A stretch of DNA of 64,000 bases from CAJXSN01 sp947492235 (GCF_042492175.1 NZ_CP170453.1:2666001-2730000); one strand, 5' to 3'; shown: positions 15,849 through 28,378, numbered from the stretch's first letter. Made by a program: numbers and translations. The notes: generated by a model not told the origin, from the sequence alone.

Positions 15849-16271
15849 ATGTCAAGAATTCTTATAGTTGAAGCCCGCTTTTACGAGCAGTTCAATGATA
15901 TGCTGATTGCCGGAGCGCGGTCAGAACTGGAGGCACGAGGCCATGACGTCAGCCTTCTGACCGTGCCCGGAGCGCTCGAAATTCCCGGCGCAATTGCTCT
16001 GGCGGTGGAGGCCGGCGGCTATGACGGCTTTGTCGCCATCGGCGTGGTCATTCGCGGCGAGACCTATCATTTCGAGATTGTCGCCGGAGAAAGCGCCCGC
16101 GCGATCATGGCGCTGACGATGGACGGCATTGCCATCGGCAACGGCATCCTCACGGTCGAGAACGAAGACCAGGCATTGGTCCGCGCCGATCCTGCACAAA
16201 AGGACAAGGGCGGAGAGGCCGCCAAAGCGGCCCTCGCCCTGCTTGAAATACGGGAAAGCTTCGGACTTTAG
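15849..16271 (+). CDS. ribH: 6,7-dimethyl-8-ribityllumazine synthase
   Basis: A 140-residue lumazine synthase that condenses the RibB product with 5-amino-6-ribitylaminouracil in the penultimate step of riboflavin synthesis. Family segments are VEARFYEQFNDMLIAGA, VPGALEIPGAIALA, GVVIRGETYHFEIVAGES (catalytic His in the loop) and GILTVENEDQAL. It begins three bases after the RibB fusion and should be cotranscribed. No strong ribosome site is visible, so it may depend on coupling. It converges with eno. Confidence 0.97.
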   Translation: MSRILIVEARFYEQFNDMLIAGARSELEARGHDVSLLTVPGALEIPGAIALAVEAGGYDGFVAIGVVIRGETYHFEIVAGESARAIMALTMDGIAIGNGILTVENEDQALVRADPAQKDKGGEAAKAALALLEIRESFGL

Positions 16272-16293
16272 CGCCCCGGCCTAGCGCCTACCC

Positions 16294-17580
16294 TCAGCGC
16301 CCGATACGCCCGAAGCAGGCTTTGCCGGCGTAATGCGCGCTGGCGCCCAGCTCTTCCTCGATGCGGATAAGCTGGTTGTATTTCGCCAGCCTGTCCGACC
16401 GGGCGAGCGAGCCGGTTTTGATCTGCCCGCAATTGGTTGCCACCGCCAGATCGGCAATCGTCGCATCCTCGGTCTCGCCCGAACGGTGGGACATGACGGA
16501 GGTGTAGCCTGCGCGGTGCGCGATATCGACAGCCTCAAGCGTTTCGGACAGCGTGCCGATCTGGTTGACCTTCACCAGCAGTGAATTGCCAAGCCCGTCG
16601 GTGATGCCTTGACGCAGGCGCTCCGGATTGGTGACGAACAGATCGTCGCCGACCAGTTGGACCCGGCCACCGATGGCATCAGTCAGCGCCTTCCAGCCCG
16701 CGAAATCATCTTCCGCCATGCCATCTTCGATCGAGAGGATGGGATAATCGTCGCACAATTTGGCAAGATATGCGGCCATTTCGTCGCCCGAAAGCGAGAG
16801 CCCCTCGCCCGAAACCTCGTATTTGCCATCGCGGTAAAACTCGGTCGACGCGCAATCGAGTGCCAACACGACGTCTTCGCCAGTCTTGAACCCGGCCTGC
16901 TCGACCGAGCGCATGATGAAATCGAGCGCGTCGCGGGTGCTCGAAAGGTTCGGCGCAAAGCCGCCTTCATCGCCGACGGAGGTGGACAGGCCCTTATCCG
17001 CCAGACCCTTCTTCAGCGTGTGGAAAATCTCCGCGCCCCAGCGCACGCCCTCGGCCAGCGTCTCCGCGCCGACGGGCATGACCATGAATTCCTGAATGTC
17101 GATCGGGTTGTCGGCGTGCTCGCCGCCATTGACGATGTTCATCATCGGCACCGGCAGGACGTGGGCGGATACACCACCGATATAGGCCCAGAGCGGCATG
17201 CCCCGCGCCGCAGCCGCCGCCTTCGCCGTGGCCAGGCTGACCCCGAGAATAGCGTTGGCCCCCAGGCGCGATTTGTTCGCCGTGCCATCCAGATCGATCA
17301 TCGCCATATCGATGTCGCGCTGGTCTTCGGCATCCAGACCAAGGATCGTGTCGGTGATCTCCCCGTTCACCGCCTCAACCGCCTTCCGGACCCCCTTGCC
17401 CAAATACCGGTCCTTGTCCCCGTCGCGCAGCTCGACCGCCTCATGCGCGCCGGTCGAGGCACCCGACGGCACCGCAGCGCGCCCGAAACTTCCATCGTCC
17501 AGCAACACATCGACTTCGACCGTGGGATTGCCCCGCGAATCGAGGATTTCACGGGCATGCAGGTCGAGGATTGCGGTCAT
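16294..17580 (-). CDS. eno: Enolase (phosphopyruvate hydratase)
   Basis: A 428-residue enolase, catalysing 2-phosphoglycerate to phosphoenolpyruvate in glycolysis. The start at 17580 (MTAILDLHAREILDSRGNPT) follows GGAG at good spacing; the open frame reaches further upstream but without family-like sequence. Visible are DSRGNPTVEV, the metal-binding GDDLFVTNPERL, the substrate-loop SHRSGETEDATIADLAV and GQIKTGSLARSDRLAKYNQL. It is monocistronic and convergent with ribH, with 22 bases between stops. Confidence 0.98.
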   Translation of the reverse strand: MTAILDLHAREILDSRGNPTVEVDVLLDDGSFGRAAVPSGASTGAHEAVELRDGDKDRYLGKGVRKAVEAVNGEITDTILGLDAEDQRDIDMAMIDLDGTANKSRLGANAILGVSLATAKAAAAARGMPLWAYIGGVSAHVLPVPMMNIVNGGEHADNPIDIQEFMVMPVGAETLAEGVRWGAEIFHTLKKGLADKGLSTSVGDEGGFAPNLSSTRDALDFIMRSVEQAGFKTGEDVVLALDCASTEFYRDGKYEVSGEGLSLSGDEMAAYLAKLCDDYPILSIEDGMAEDDFAGWKALTDAIGGRVQLVGDDLFVTNPERLRQGITDGLGNSLLVKVNQIGTLSETLEAVDIAHRAGYTSVMSHRSGETEDATIADLAVATNCGQIKTGSLARSDRLAKYNQLIRIEEELGASAHYAGKACFGRIGR

Positions 17581-17742
17581 GGAGAGGCTCCGGGTGTTGT
17601 ATAGTGCTAAGACACCTCTATATTGAGGTCGGCAGCGCTCTATGCGGCGGAACAAAACCGTGCAAGACGCGTTGATCAATTGAACAGCGCATTGCCCCCG
17701 GAATGCGCGGACAGATGAACCGAATTACCGAAGGATAGAACC

Positions 17743-18294
17743 ATGGCCACTGCAACCACCAAGCCCAAAACAACGAAACGCGCGAAGACGACCAAGGCGA
17801 CCACCACGACGGCAGCGGCCAAGAAGACCGCGTCGACCACCGCCGATGGAACCAGCGAAGCGAAGACTCGCTTCAACGCGGCTCTGGACGAAGCTCGCGC
17901 CGGCGCTGCTGCGCTCAAGACCGAAGCCACGGACCGCGCGGTTGCCTATCGCGAGCAGGCTGGCGACAAGAGCGGCGAAGTGACCGAGCAGGCCAAGGCC
18001 AAGGCCGGTGAACTGGCCGTCGAAGGCAAGGCCAAGGCAAGCGACGCGCTGTCCGCACTGGGCAAGATGGTGGCAGACAATGCCGCGACGATCGACGAGC
18101 AGTTCGGCCCGAAATATGGCGACTATGCCCGCAACGCATCGCGCACTCTGCAGGAAAACGCCGCCAAGCTCGAAGCCAAGAGCGTTGACGAAATCGGCGA
18201 TGATGCCAAGGAATTCGTGCGCAAGAGCCCCGGTCTGGCCGTTGGCCTCGCCGCAGTGGGCGGCTACATGATTGCCCGCCTGTTCCGCCGGTAA
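17743..18294 (+). CDS. YqjD/ElaB-like (DUF883-type) membrane-anchored protein
   Basis: A 183-residue protein in three parts: a Lys/Thr/Ala-rich basic N terminus (residues 1-35, resembling histone H1 tails), a long Ala/Lys/Glu helix with repeated short periods, and a C-terminal membrane helix ending VGGYMIARLFRR. This is the layout of the DUF883/YqjD/ElaB group, in which E. coli YqjD tethers ribosomes to the membrane in stationary phase. The family assignment is by architecture, not by strict motif. It is the first of four small membrane-associated genes with the order seen in yqjD-yqjE-type clusters. Confidence 0.65.
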   Translation: MATATTKPKTTKRAKTTKATTTTAAAKKTASTTADGTSEAKTRFNAALDEARAGAAALKTEATDRAVAYREQAGDKSGEVTEQAKAKAGELAVEGKAKASDALSALGKMVADNAATIDEQFGPKYGDYARNASRTLQENAAKLEAKSVDEIGDDAKEFVRKSPGLAVGLAAVGGYMIARLFRR

Positions 18295-18340
18295 TTTGCG
18301 CGAGAACTTGTGACGATCACTTTAGCCGGAACGGGCGACA

Positions 18341-18814
18341 ATGCTGGATAATGCATCGCCCGACGGGCACACAGATTTGACGGAGCGGGACGCCGATATC
18401 GGCGATCCCGCTTCTCCTGTTCCGGACGAACTCGCACCGGAATATGCTGGCGATGGGGAGCCCTCTTTGGGCGACGACATCACCGCACTGGTCGATGATG
18501 GCAAAGCCTATGTTCAGGCCGAACTGGCGTTCCAGAAAAGCCGCGCCGCCTTTGCAGCGGGCGAGGTCAAGGCGGGAACGGTCTTTGCGCTGGGAATGCT
18601 AGCATTTCTGCATCTGGCCCTGATCGGCCTCGTTGTGGGCCTGATCCTCTCGCTCGCACCAATCGTCGGGCCGCTTGGCGCAACCGGCATTGTTGTCGGT
18701 GTCTTGTTGCTGGGTATGGCGCTGCTGGGCTGGCTGGCCGTCACGCATTTCAAGAAGATCAGCCGCGCATTCGATGATGGCAAGGGAGCAGGCAGCGAGG
18801 ACACGTCCGCATGA
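18341..18814 (+). CDS. Phage-holin-family (YqjE-like) membrane protein
   Basis: A 157-residue protein with an acidic N terminus (residues 1-60), an amphipathic helix (AELAFQKSRAAFAAGEVK) and two closely spaced membrane helices at about residues 78-105 and 110-135. This fits the Phage_holin_3_6/YqjE group, named for holin resemblance but usually chromosomal and unrelated to lysis. Its stop overlaps the next start by four bases (ATGA). No phage genes are nearby, so a stress or membrane-organising role with its neighbours is more likely. Confidence 0.7.
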   Translation: MLDNASPDGHTDLTERDADIGDPASPVPDELAPEYAGDGEPSLGDDITALVDDGKAYVQAELAFQKSRAAFAAGEVKAGTVFALGMLAFLHLALIGLVVGLILSLAPIVGPLGATGIVVGVLLLGMALLGWLAVTHFKKISRAFDDGKGAGSEDTSA

Positions 18815-19164
18815 ACGCCCGCGAACGCGACATGATTGCCGACCGTCAGCTGCGCGATGCGTCGCTGGCCCTCGTCAAAGCCGACATCGACAACGTGAAA
18901 GAGGACGTGTCTGCCAAGAGCATCAAGGACCGCGTCACCAGCAGGCTGACCGACGGCGCGCTCGAATTGTTCGATGAAGCCAACGCAATGGCGGACAACA
19001 AGCTGGGCGTGCTGGCAACCTTGCTGGCCGCGGTGGGCATATGGTTTGCGCGCAATCCCATTATCGCAGCGCTCGGTCTGGAAGAGGATGAGCTGGGCCG
19101 ACAAACTGCGGATGAGACTGCGAGTGATCCCGAGCCCCAACTGCCGCTCGAAACCGACGGATAA
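18811..19164 (+). CDS. Small single-helix membrane protein of the YqjD-like cluster
   Basis: A 117-residue protein. The N-terminal 60 residues are charged and helical (ERDMIADRQLRDASLALVK), followed by one membrane helix (about 66-90, LGVLATLLAAVGIWFARNP) and an acidic tail. It overlaps the holin-like gene by four bases. It resembles DUF3618-type proteins found beside YqjD/YqjE homologues, but I cannot confirm a family. Function unknown. Confidence 0.6.
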   Translation: MNARERDMIADRQLRDASLALVKADIDNVKEDVSAKSIKDRVTSRLTDGALELFDEANAMADNKLGVLATLLAAVGIWFARNPIIAALGLEEDELGRQTADETASDPEPQLPLETDG

Positions 19165-19254
19165 ACCGCGCAGTTTTCGCGCGCATTCCGGAACACACCG
19201 GCGCGCGAGCGATTGATAAGTCATAGACAAACACATTCTCCCGGAGAACACACC

Positions 19255-19746
19255 ATGAGCACTCAGGAACAACGCGACGCACTGCGCGCCAAAATCGAAG
19301 CAGGCGAAAAGCGCAACGAGGAACGGACTCTCGGCCAGCAGGCCGCCGACCTTGGCGAAAGCGCCACCCAATTCGTGAAAGATCACCCGGTGGCATCGGT
19401 CGCCGGTGTTGCCGTGATCGGCATCATGATCGGCGCAATGACCCGTCCGGGCCGCCGTGCAGGCGCCGCCGCAGGGGCCAAGGCCTCCGCACTGGCGACT
19501 TACGCGACCGAAATGGGTCTCGCTTATGCCAGCGGCTTGCTCGACCAGGCAGGTGATGTTGCGCGCGCAAGCGGCGACAAGCTGGAAGATCTGGGCGACG
19601 ACGTAGCGTTCACAGCACGCAAGGCGCGGCGCAACGCCACAGCGGCAGCGGGCAATACGCAGGATAATGTCCTGAGCCTGTCGCGCAAAGCTGCTCGCCG
19701 CGCAGGCCGCAGCTACCGCGATGCGAAGGCTCGCGTGGCCGGATAA
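19255..19746 (+). CDS. DUF883-like glycine-zipper membrane protein
   Basis: A 163-residue protein with a charged helical N terminus, a short hydrophobic stretch (about residues 45-65, VASVAGVAVIGIMIGAM), an Ala/Gly-rich segment (RRAGAAAGAKASALATYA) and a basic C-terminal helix rich in Arg, Lys and Ala. The start at 19255 is set by GGAG (19242-19245) seven to ten bases upstream. It is the last gene of the four-gene cluster and echoes the first in charge pattern. Possibly a membrane-anchored nucleic-acid- or ribosome-binding protein; this is inferred from composition. Confidence 0.6.
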   Translation: MSTQEQRDALRAKIEAGEKRNEERTLGQQAADLGESATQFVKDHPVASVAGVAVIGIMIGAMTRPGRRAGAAAGAKASALATYATEMGLAYASGLLDQAGDVARASGDKLEDLGDDVAFTARKARRNATAAAGNTQDNVLSLSRKAARRAGRSYRDAKARVAG

Positions 19747-19767
19747 GCGGGCGGCAAACGTGAATAA

Positions 19768-19803
19768 AGTCGGCGCGGTGGGCATTTGCCTGCCGCGCCG
19801 ACT
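19768..19803. terminator. Strong hairpin after the YqjD-like cluster
   Basis: AGTCGGCGCGG (19768-19778) pairs perfectly with CCGCGCCGACT (19793-19803), with an inner GGC/GCC pairing and an ATTT loop. No T tract follows, so it may be a processing or stability hairpin rather than a classical intrinsic terminator. Confidence 0.5.
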
Positions 19804-19887
19804 GCGTTATGGGGGTGCAGATTTTTCAAGTGATGGCTTGCGCGGCACATCGCGCCGGCCACCCCATCCCTCCCCAAGGATATGACG

Positions 19888-20118
19888 ATGCAAGAACAAG
19901 AGACAAAACAGACGCTTTTCATGGTCATGGGCGGCCGGGTCGATGATCCGCGCAGCGTGACCTTCAAAGACCCCGAAGGCATCCACGTGGCCGGTATCTA
20001 TTCGGACTATGACAATGCCGTCGAGGCATGGCGCGGCAATGCCCAGCGCACGGTCGACGATGCGGAGATGAAATACGTCATCGTGCCGCTCCACAAAATT
20101 CTCGATCCCGAAGGCTGA
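19888..20118 (+). CDS. DUF4170 domain protein
   Basis: A 76-residue soluble protein matching the small alphaproteobacterial DUF4170 family (LFMVMGGRVDDPRSVTFKDP, GIYSDYDNAVEAWRGNAQRTVDDA, YVIVPLHKILDP). Start 19888 is preferred because AAGGA (19876-19880) is seven bases upstream; an ATG at 19882 would be too close. Function unknown. The GNAT gene follows by ten bases. Confidence 0.8.
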   Translation: MQEQETKQTLFMVMGGRVDDPRSVTFKDPEGIHVAGIYSDYDNAVEAWRGNAQRTVDDAEMKYVIVPLHKILDPEG

Positions 20119-20128
20119 GGCGCGCAAT

Positions 20129-20617
20129 TTGGCTTACACGATCCGCCCCTATGCCGACGGTGATGCCGAGGCTTTGTCGCTGGTGACACTGGCGGCCATC
20201 GCCACCATCGGACCCAAGGGCTATTCGCAGGAACAGGTGGCTGCATGGGCCGCGCGGCATATCCAGCCCGAACGCATTGCGGGACGCGTTGCTGCCGGTG
20301 ACATGGTGTTTGTCGCGGCGGATGCGGAAGACAAGCCTGTCGCCTATGTGCTGCTGGAAGCCAGCGGCCATGTCGACATGCTCTACAATCACCCCGACCA
20401 TTCGCGCGCCGGTCTGGCAGGTCAATTGCTGATGGAGGCCGAGAACAAGGCCCGGACGCTAGGGATAGAACGGCTGTATACCGAGGCGAGCGAACTCGCC
20501 CGGTCCGCCTTTGAACGCGCCGGCTACAGCCTGGGCGAGCGCCGCGACTTCACCATCGAGCACATGCGCCAACCCGTCCCCATTCACAATTACGCGATGG
20601 AAAAGACGCTGGGTTAA
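20129..20617 (+). CDS. GNAT family N-acetyltransferase
   Basis: A 162-residue acetyltransferase. The start appears to be TTG (20129), preceded by GAGG; no in-frame ATG gives a complete domain. The GNAT fold is visible from YTIRPYADGDAEAL (beta 1) to the acetyl-CoA loop region (DHSRAGLAGQLLMEAENKA), here with an altered R-x-x-G-x-G/A motif, and the C-terminal EASELARSAFERAGY. The substrate is unknown. It probably shares a transcript with DUF4170 and converges with greA. Confidence 0.82.
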   Translation: MAYTIRPYADGDAEALSLVTLAAIATIGPKGYSQEQVAAWAARHIQPERIAGRVAAGDMVFVAADAEDKPVAYVLLEASGHVDMLYNHPDHSRAGLAGQLLMEAENKARTLGIERLYTEASELARSAFERAGYSLGERRDFTIEHMRQPVPIHNYAMEKTLG

Positions 20618-20636
20618 GGCGGATTGAAGCAGCCTT

Positions 20637-20662
20637 GCAGCGGGTGCCACCGGCCCCGCTGC
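20637..20662. terminator. Hairpin between convergent GNAT gene and greA
   Basis: GCAGCGGG (20637-20644) pairs with CCCGCTGC (20655-20662) around a ten-base loop, placed between the two gene ends. There is no T run on either side, so a terminator role is tentative. Confidence 0.35.
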
Positions 20663-20671
20663 CAACGCTGT

Positions 20672-21139
20672 CTAGATGAACTCGATTTTTTCGACGAGGT
20701 AGAACTTGTCGCCGCTCGGCACAGTGACTTCGATCTCGTCACCCTTGGACTTGCCGATCAGAGCGCGTCCGATGGGCGAATTGTAGGAAATCCGGCCCGA
20801 TTTGGCATCCGCTTCCGTCTGCCCAACAATCTGGTACTTCACCGGCTTGTCGTCTTCGTCGAGCAGCGTCACGGTGGCGCCGAACACGATCCGGTCGCCC
20901 GAAAGCGTGGTGGGGTCGATGATCTGCGCGCGGTTCACCTTGTCTTCGATATCGCCCAGCGTTGCCTCGATCTGGCCCTGGCGTTCCTTGGCCGCGTGAT
21001 ATTCGGCATTCTCCGACAGATCGCCATGCGCACGCGCTTCTTCGATTGCGTCGACGACCTTCGGGCGTTCGGCGCGCAGAGCCTTCATATCGGCCATCAG
21101 GCGTTCGTAGCCTTCGGCCAGCATTGGCACTTTATCCAT
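20672..21139 (-). CDS. greA: Transcription elongation factor GreA
   Basis: A 155-residue factor that binds the RNA polymerase secondary channel and stimulates transcript cleavage in backtracked complexes. The N-terminal coiled coil carries the tip motif GDLSENAEYHAAKERQG with the acidic residues (Asp, Glu) needed for cleavage. The C-terminal FKBP-like domain follows (SPIGRALIGKSKGDEIEVTVPSGDKFYLV). It lies 103 bases downstream of carB and could be read from the carB transcript or its own promoter. Confidence 0.98.
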   Translation of the reverse strand: MDKVPMLAEGYERLMADMKALRAERPKVVDAIEEARAHGDLSENAEYHAAKERQGQIEATLGDIEDKVNRAQIIDPTTLSGDRIVFGATVTLLDEDDKPVKYQIVGQTEADAKSGRISYNSPIGRALIGKSKGDEIEVTVPSGDKFYLVEKIEFI

Positions 21140-21242
21140 CGTTTTCCCAATCCTGTTGTGGGTGCCCGAAACGACAAAAAGACCCTAAGCCATGCCTTGC
21201 GGCCGGCTATCAGGATCGCGATGTCGGGAAGGGAACCTTCGT

Positions 21243-24572
<3,330 letters not shown>

Positions 24573-24596
24573 CTAGCTCAACTTCGCTACTGAAAG

Positions 24597-24634
24597 CCCC
24601 TTCCCTCGAGGGAAGGGGTTGGGGATGGGTGTTC
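24597..24634 (+). repeat. Palindromic repeat A (5' of DUF559 gene)
   Basis: A perfect 22-base palindrome (24597-24618; arms CCCCTTCCCTC and GAGGGAAGGGG) followed by the tail TTGGGGATGGGTGTTC. Palindrome and tail recur at 24990 in the same orientation and at 25061 inverted. It directly precedes the TTG start of the DUF559 gene. Confidence 0.85.
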
Positions 24635-24638
24635 GACA

Positions 24639-25001
24639 TTGGCCAAAAAGCGATTGACCAGCCTCGCGCGCAAACTGCGCAATGAAATGACCGAAGCCGA
24701 ACGCCGATTGTGGTCCCACCTTCGCGCGAGCCAATTCTGCGACGCCCGCTTCACAAGGCAGCACCAGATCGGAGACTTCATCGCCGATTTCGCCTGCCGC
24801 AAGCTGCGCCTCGCCATCGAGCTCGACGGCGGACAACATGCAGAGAGTGTCACGGACGCAAACCGCACCCGAGTCATCGAAGCGCATGGCTACAAAGTCA
24901 TCCGCTTCTGGAACAACGAAGTTTTTGAGAATGTCGATGGCGTTCTGACGGTCCTTGCACAAGAAATCGAAATTGCGCGCAACAACACTCCCCTTCCCTA
25001 G
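24639..25001 (+). CDS. DUF559 domain protein (putative PD-(D/E)xK/Vsr-like endonuclease)
   Basis: A 120-residue single-domain protein of the DUF559 family, related in fold to very-short-patch-repair endonucleases. Candidate catalytic residues are Asp50 (IGDFIADFAC), Glu61 and Asp63 (AIELDGGQH) and His67; the C-terminal GYKVIRFWNNEVFEN is typical. The only in-frame start near the domain is TTG at 24639, just after repeat A. The last codons and the TAG stop are part of repeat B, so the repeat supplies the C terminus (TPLP). It lies opposite to carA and carB. The cellular role of DUF559 is not established; the repeats suggest it travels with them. Confidence 0.88.
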   Translation: MAKKRLTSLARKLRNEMTEAERRLWSHLRASQFCDARFTRQHQIGDFIADFACRKLRLAIELDGGQHAESVTDANRTRVIEAHGYKVIRFWNNEVFENVDGVLTVLAQEIEIARNNTPLP

Positions 25002-25029
25002 AGGGAAGGGGTCGGGGGATGGGTGTACA
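24990..25029 (+). repeat. Palindromic repeat B (overlaps DUF559 stop)
   Basis: CCCCTTCCCT and AGGGAAGGGG form a ten-base inverted repeat with AG in the centre (24990-25011), followed by TCGGGGGATGGGTGTACA. It is a direct copy of repeat A with a few changes. The TAG stop (24999-25001) of the DUF559 gene lies within it. Confidence 0.85.
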
Positions 25030-25060
25030 ACGTCCGCAATATCGCGCTCAGCCATCACCG

Positions 25061-25096
25061 CCGAACCCCCATCCCCAACCCTTCCCCAAGGGGAAC
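25061..25096 (-). repeat. Palindromic repeat C (inverted copy)
   Basis: Read on the minus strand it gives TTCCCCTTGGGGAA followed by GGGTTGGGGATGGGGGTTC, the same palindrome-plus-tail design as A and B but diverged. It faces repeat B across a 31-base spacer, so B and C form an inverted doublet. Confidence 0.75.
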
Positions 25097-25137
25097 GGAG
25101 CAGGTCGTGACTGAGGAGATGTTAGTGCGTTTGAGCA

Positions 25138-25643
25138 TTAGTCGGGATCGTTCTCTTGTGCGGCATCAGGTTCTCCGCCTTCAGTACCTTCTGCCGAACT
25201 TAGCGGAAGAAAATTGGCTTCGACCAAGAGCGCATCCATGGCCAGATAAGCGTCGTCGAACCGATGAAAGAGCCTCGCTTCCAAATCCTGCGCCTGTGCA
25301 CAGGGCTCGATGCTGCTCTCGTAAAACCAACTGACAGCATCGCGCACGATCTCGAGCCGTTCCTCTGCTGTGGCACCTGTCGCGTCTATCGAACGCGTGC
25401 TGTGCATTTCGATTGGTCGTTTTGTATCGCAGGCAGGTGCCACGGTTTCCATCAATATCGCGGGTCCGAAAGCCGTAGGTTCTTTGCTGACAAAAATGGC
25501 AATGAAAATTCCATCGAGCTCGCGCACCATGGCCGCGTGATATTCCGGGTGGGTACCGAGAAACCACTCATCAGTTTGTGCCTTCGCTGTGACTGGCACA
25601 ATTGAAAGGCCAAACGCTGCGAGAAGGAGCCGTATAATTCGCC

Positions 25644-25647
<4 letters not shown>
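25138..25647 (-). CDS. Putative secreted protein downstream of carA
   Basis: A 169-residue protein starting with GTG (25647) that overlaps the carA stop (GTGA). The signal peptide RRIIRLLLAAFGLSIVPVTAKAQ is followed by an exported domain with two cysteines (ETVAPACDTKRP, SIEPCAQAQDL) that could form a disulfide. Base composition is more AT-rich than carA and carB, which suggests less constraint or later arrival. I do not recognise the family. Its coupling to carA places a secreted protein inside the pyrimidine/arginine operon, which is odd and may be chance. It could affect carB expression through polarity. Confidence 0.65.
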
Positions 25648-26921
<1,274 letters not shown>

Positions 26922-27080
26922 AATGGGGCGCTCCGAGTCAGGGTTTTTCCGGCGATGTTGCTAAGCGTTGTCGGCTAGGGACGCGGCGGCCTTCCGTCAA
27001 GCGTGGCACCGGCGCAATTTGTCGCTATGGTGCCTTGGAAGGCGGACATCCGCCAAACCATCCACAGGAAAGCGAAAATA

Positions 27081-27530
27081 ATGCTCCGCGACACCATCAA
27101 AGCCGAAACCGTCACAGCCATGAAGGCAAAGGATAAGGACCGGACCGCCACGCTCCGCCTGATCGGCGCTAAGATCAAGGACCGCGATATCGAGATGCGC
27201 ACTGCCTCCAAGGAAGTGCCCGATGACGAGCTGGTAACCGAGGTTCTCACAAAAATGGCCAAACAGCGCCGCGAGTCGATAACCATGTATGTTGACGGTG
27301 GCCGGCAAGAATTGGCCGACAAGGAGAAGTATGAACTGGCGGTAATCGAGGAATTTCTGCCCAAGACACTCGACGAAGCGGAAACGAAAGCCGCCATTGC
27401 CGATGCGAAAGCAAACACTGGCGCCGATTCCATTAAGGATATGGGCAAGGTGATGGGGGAACTAAAGGCGAAGCATGGAGCTTCCTTGGACATGAGCCTT
27501 GCCTCGAAACTTGTGAAAGAGAGCTTTTGA
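27081..27530 (+). CDS. GatB/YqeY domain protein
   Basis: A 149-residue helical protein matching YqeY (MLRDTIKAETVTAMKAKDK, LRLIGAKIKDRDIEMR, EEFLPKTLDEAE, KDMGKVMGELKAKH). The family shares the tail domain of GatB, the tRNA-dependent amidotransferase subunit, but its own role is unsettled. Start 27081 is preferred over upstream codons because AGGAAAG lies nine bases before it and the family begins here. Its stop overlaps the next gene's ATG (TGATG). Placement before dnaG-rpoD is common in alphaproteobacteria. Confidence 0.92.
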   Translation: MLRDTIKAETVTAMKAKDKDRTATLRLIGAKIKDRDIEMRTASKEVPDDELVTEVLTKMAKQRRESITMYVDGGRQELADKEKYELAVIEEFLPKTLDEAETKAAIADAKANTGADSIKDMGKVMGELKAKHGASLDMSLASKLVKESF

Positions 27531-28324
27531 TGAACCGCGCCCCCTCCCCGATTTTTTCCCTGCCTCTCACCCTGGCACTGGCCCCGGCACTGGCACTGGC
27601 GGCATGCGCAGAGCCGGTCGAACAGCGCTCCGATCGCGGGGTCGATGGCGAAACGGGCGATCTGGAAGTTGCCACTACAGATGGCGAAGCTGCTTTGCTG
27701 GCCGATGCAATTCCAGCGGGCGATTTCGCCGATCTGGAACTGGGGGCGAAAATCATCGGTCCGCGCGGCCCGGAAGTGAAAGTCGCGATGAGCAACGAAG
27801 CGGGCGCCTTTGCCGACATGACCAGCTATGTCGCGTGCCCGGCGGGCATGGCCACGTGCGATCCCTCCGAAGCGCCCGAAGGCACGGTCTATACCTATGT
27901 GCACACCGTGTTCCCCGGCGAGGATAACGACGCGGCCACCGGCAGCGGTTCGGGTGCGGATTCGTCGACAGTCGAATTGGCGGAACTCTTCCGGATGACC
28001 GGCCCAGCGCACGGCTTCACGGGCAATGCGGGATTCTCGCGGGCAGAAGCCAACGCTGCTGTGGGGGACAAGGTCATGGTGACCGTCACCTGTCAGGACG
28101 GCGCCCTGGCATGGACCATCGATGCGGGCGAAGGCGGCGACCAGTGGGCACAGGCCGAACCGATTACCTTCTTCTGGCAATCGACTCTGCCACCGGCTGG
28201 CCCGGCCAACCGGTATGAAATCACGGCCAATTACACCACTGCTACCGGCGAAGGCCCCTACCCTGCCGCGAGCGAAACCGCGACCAATGCGTGTCTGGCA
28301 AGTAGCGGCACAGGCGGTTCCTGA
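27530..28324 (+). CDS. Putative lipoprotein between yqeY and dnaG
   Basis: A 264-residue protein with a signal peptide and lipobox (ALALAAC, Cys25). The mature protein is acidic and Ala/Gly-rich, with Cys in YVACPAGMATCDPS and MVTVTCQDG, and probably beta-rich. I recognise no domain. It is translationally coupled to yqeY (one-base overlap) and lies 54 bases upstream of dnaG, so it may be cotranscribed with the dnaG-rpoD genes. Confidence 0.7.
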   Translation: MNRAPSPIFSLPLTLALAPALALAACAEPVEQRSDRGVDGETGDLEVATTDGEAALLADAIPAGDFADLELGAKIIGPRGPEVKVAMSNEAGAFADMTSYVACPAGMATCDPSEAPEGTVYTYVHTVFPGEDNDAATGSGSGADSSTVELAELFRMTGPAHGFTGNAGFSRAEANAAVGDKVMVTVTCQDGALAWTIDAGEGGDQWAQAEPITFFWQSTLPPAGPANRYEITANYTTATGEGPYPAASETATNACLASSGTGGS

Positions 28325-28378
28325 TAAGCCCGATGTGACGGCTTGCGAAGGGCGCGCTTAGAGGCGATACTCCAGCCC

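Larger units (their letters stand above)
24597..25096. mobile_element. Candidate DUF559-palindrome insertion unit between carA and carB
   Basis: A unit of about 500 bases made of palindromic repeat A, a DUF559 nuclease gene whose stop codon lies inside repeat B, and an inverted repeat C. It sits antisense within the 565-base gap that separates carB from the gene after carA. The arrangement (a nuclease gene exactly bracketed by related palindromes) resembles other REP-gene pairings such as RAYT transposases with their REPs. Mobility is inferred; no target-site duplication was identified with confidence. Confidence 0.5.

Noticed and set aside
18341..18814. Prophage lysis module suggested by the holin-like fold
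   Set aside because: No endolysin, structural or integration genes; neighbours match the chromosomal YqjD/YqjE arrangement.
19858..19880. Fourth copy of the DUF559-type repeat (CCCCATCCCTCCCCAAGG)
   Set aside because: Lacks the palindrome arms and full tail; resemblance is short and C-rich, likely chance.
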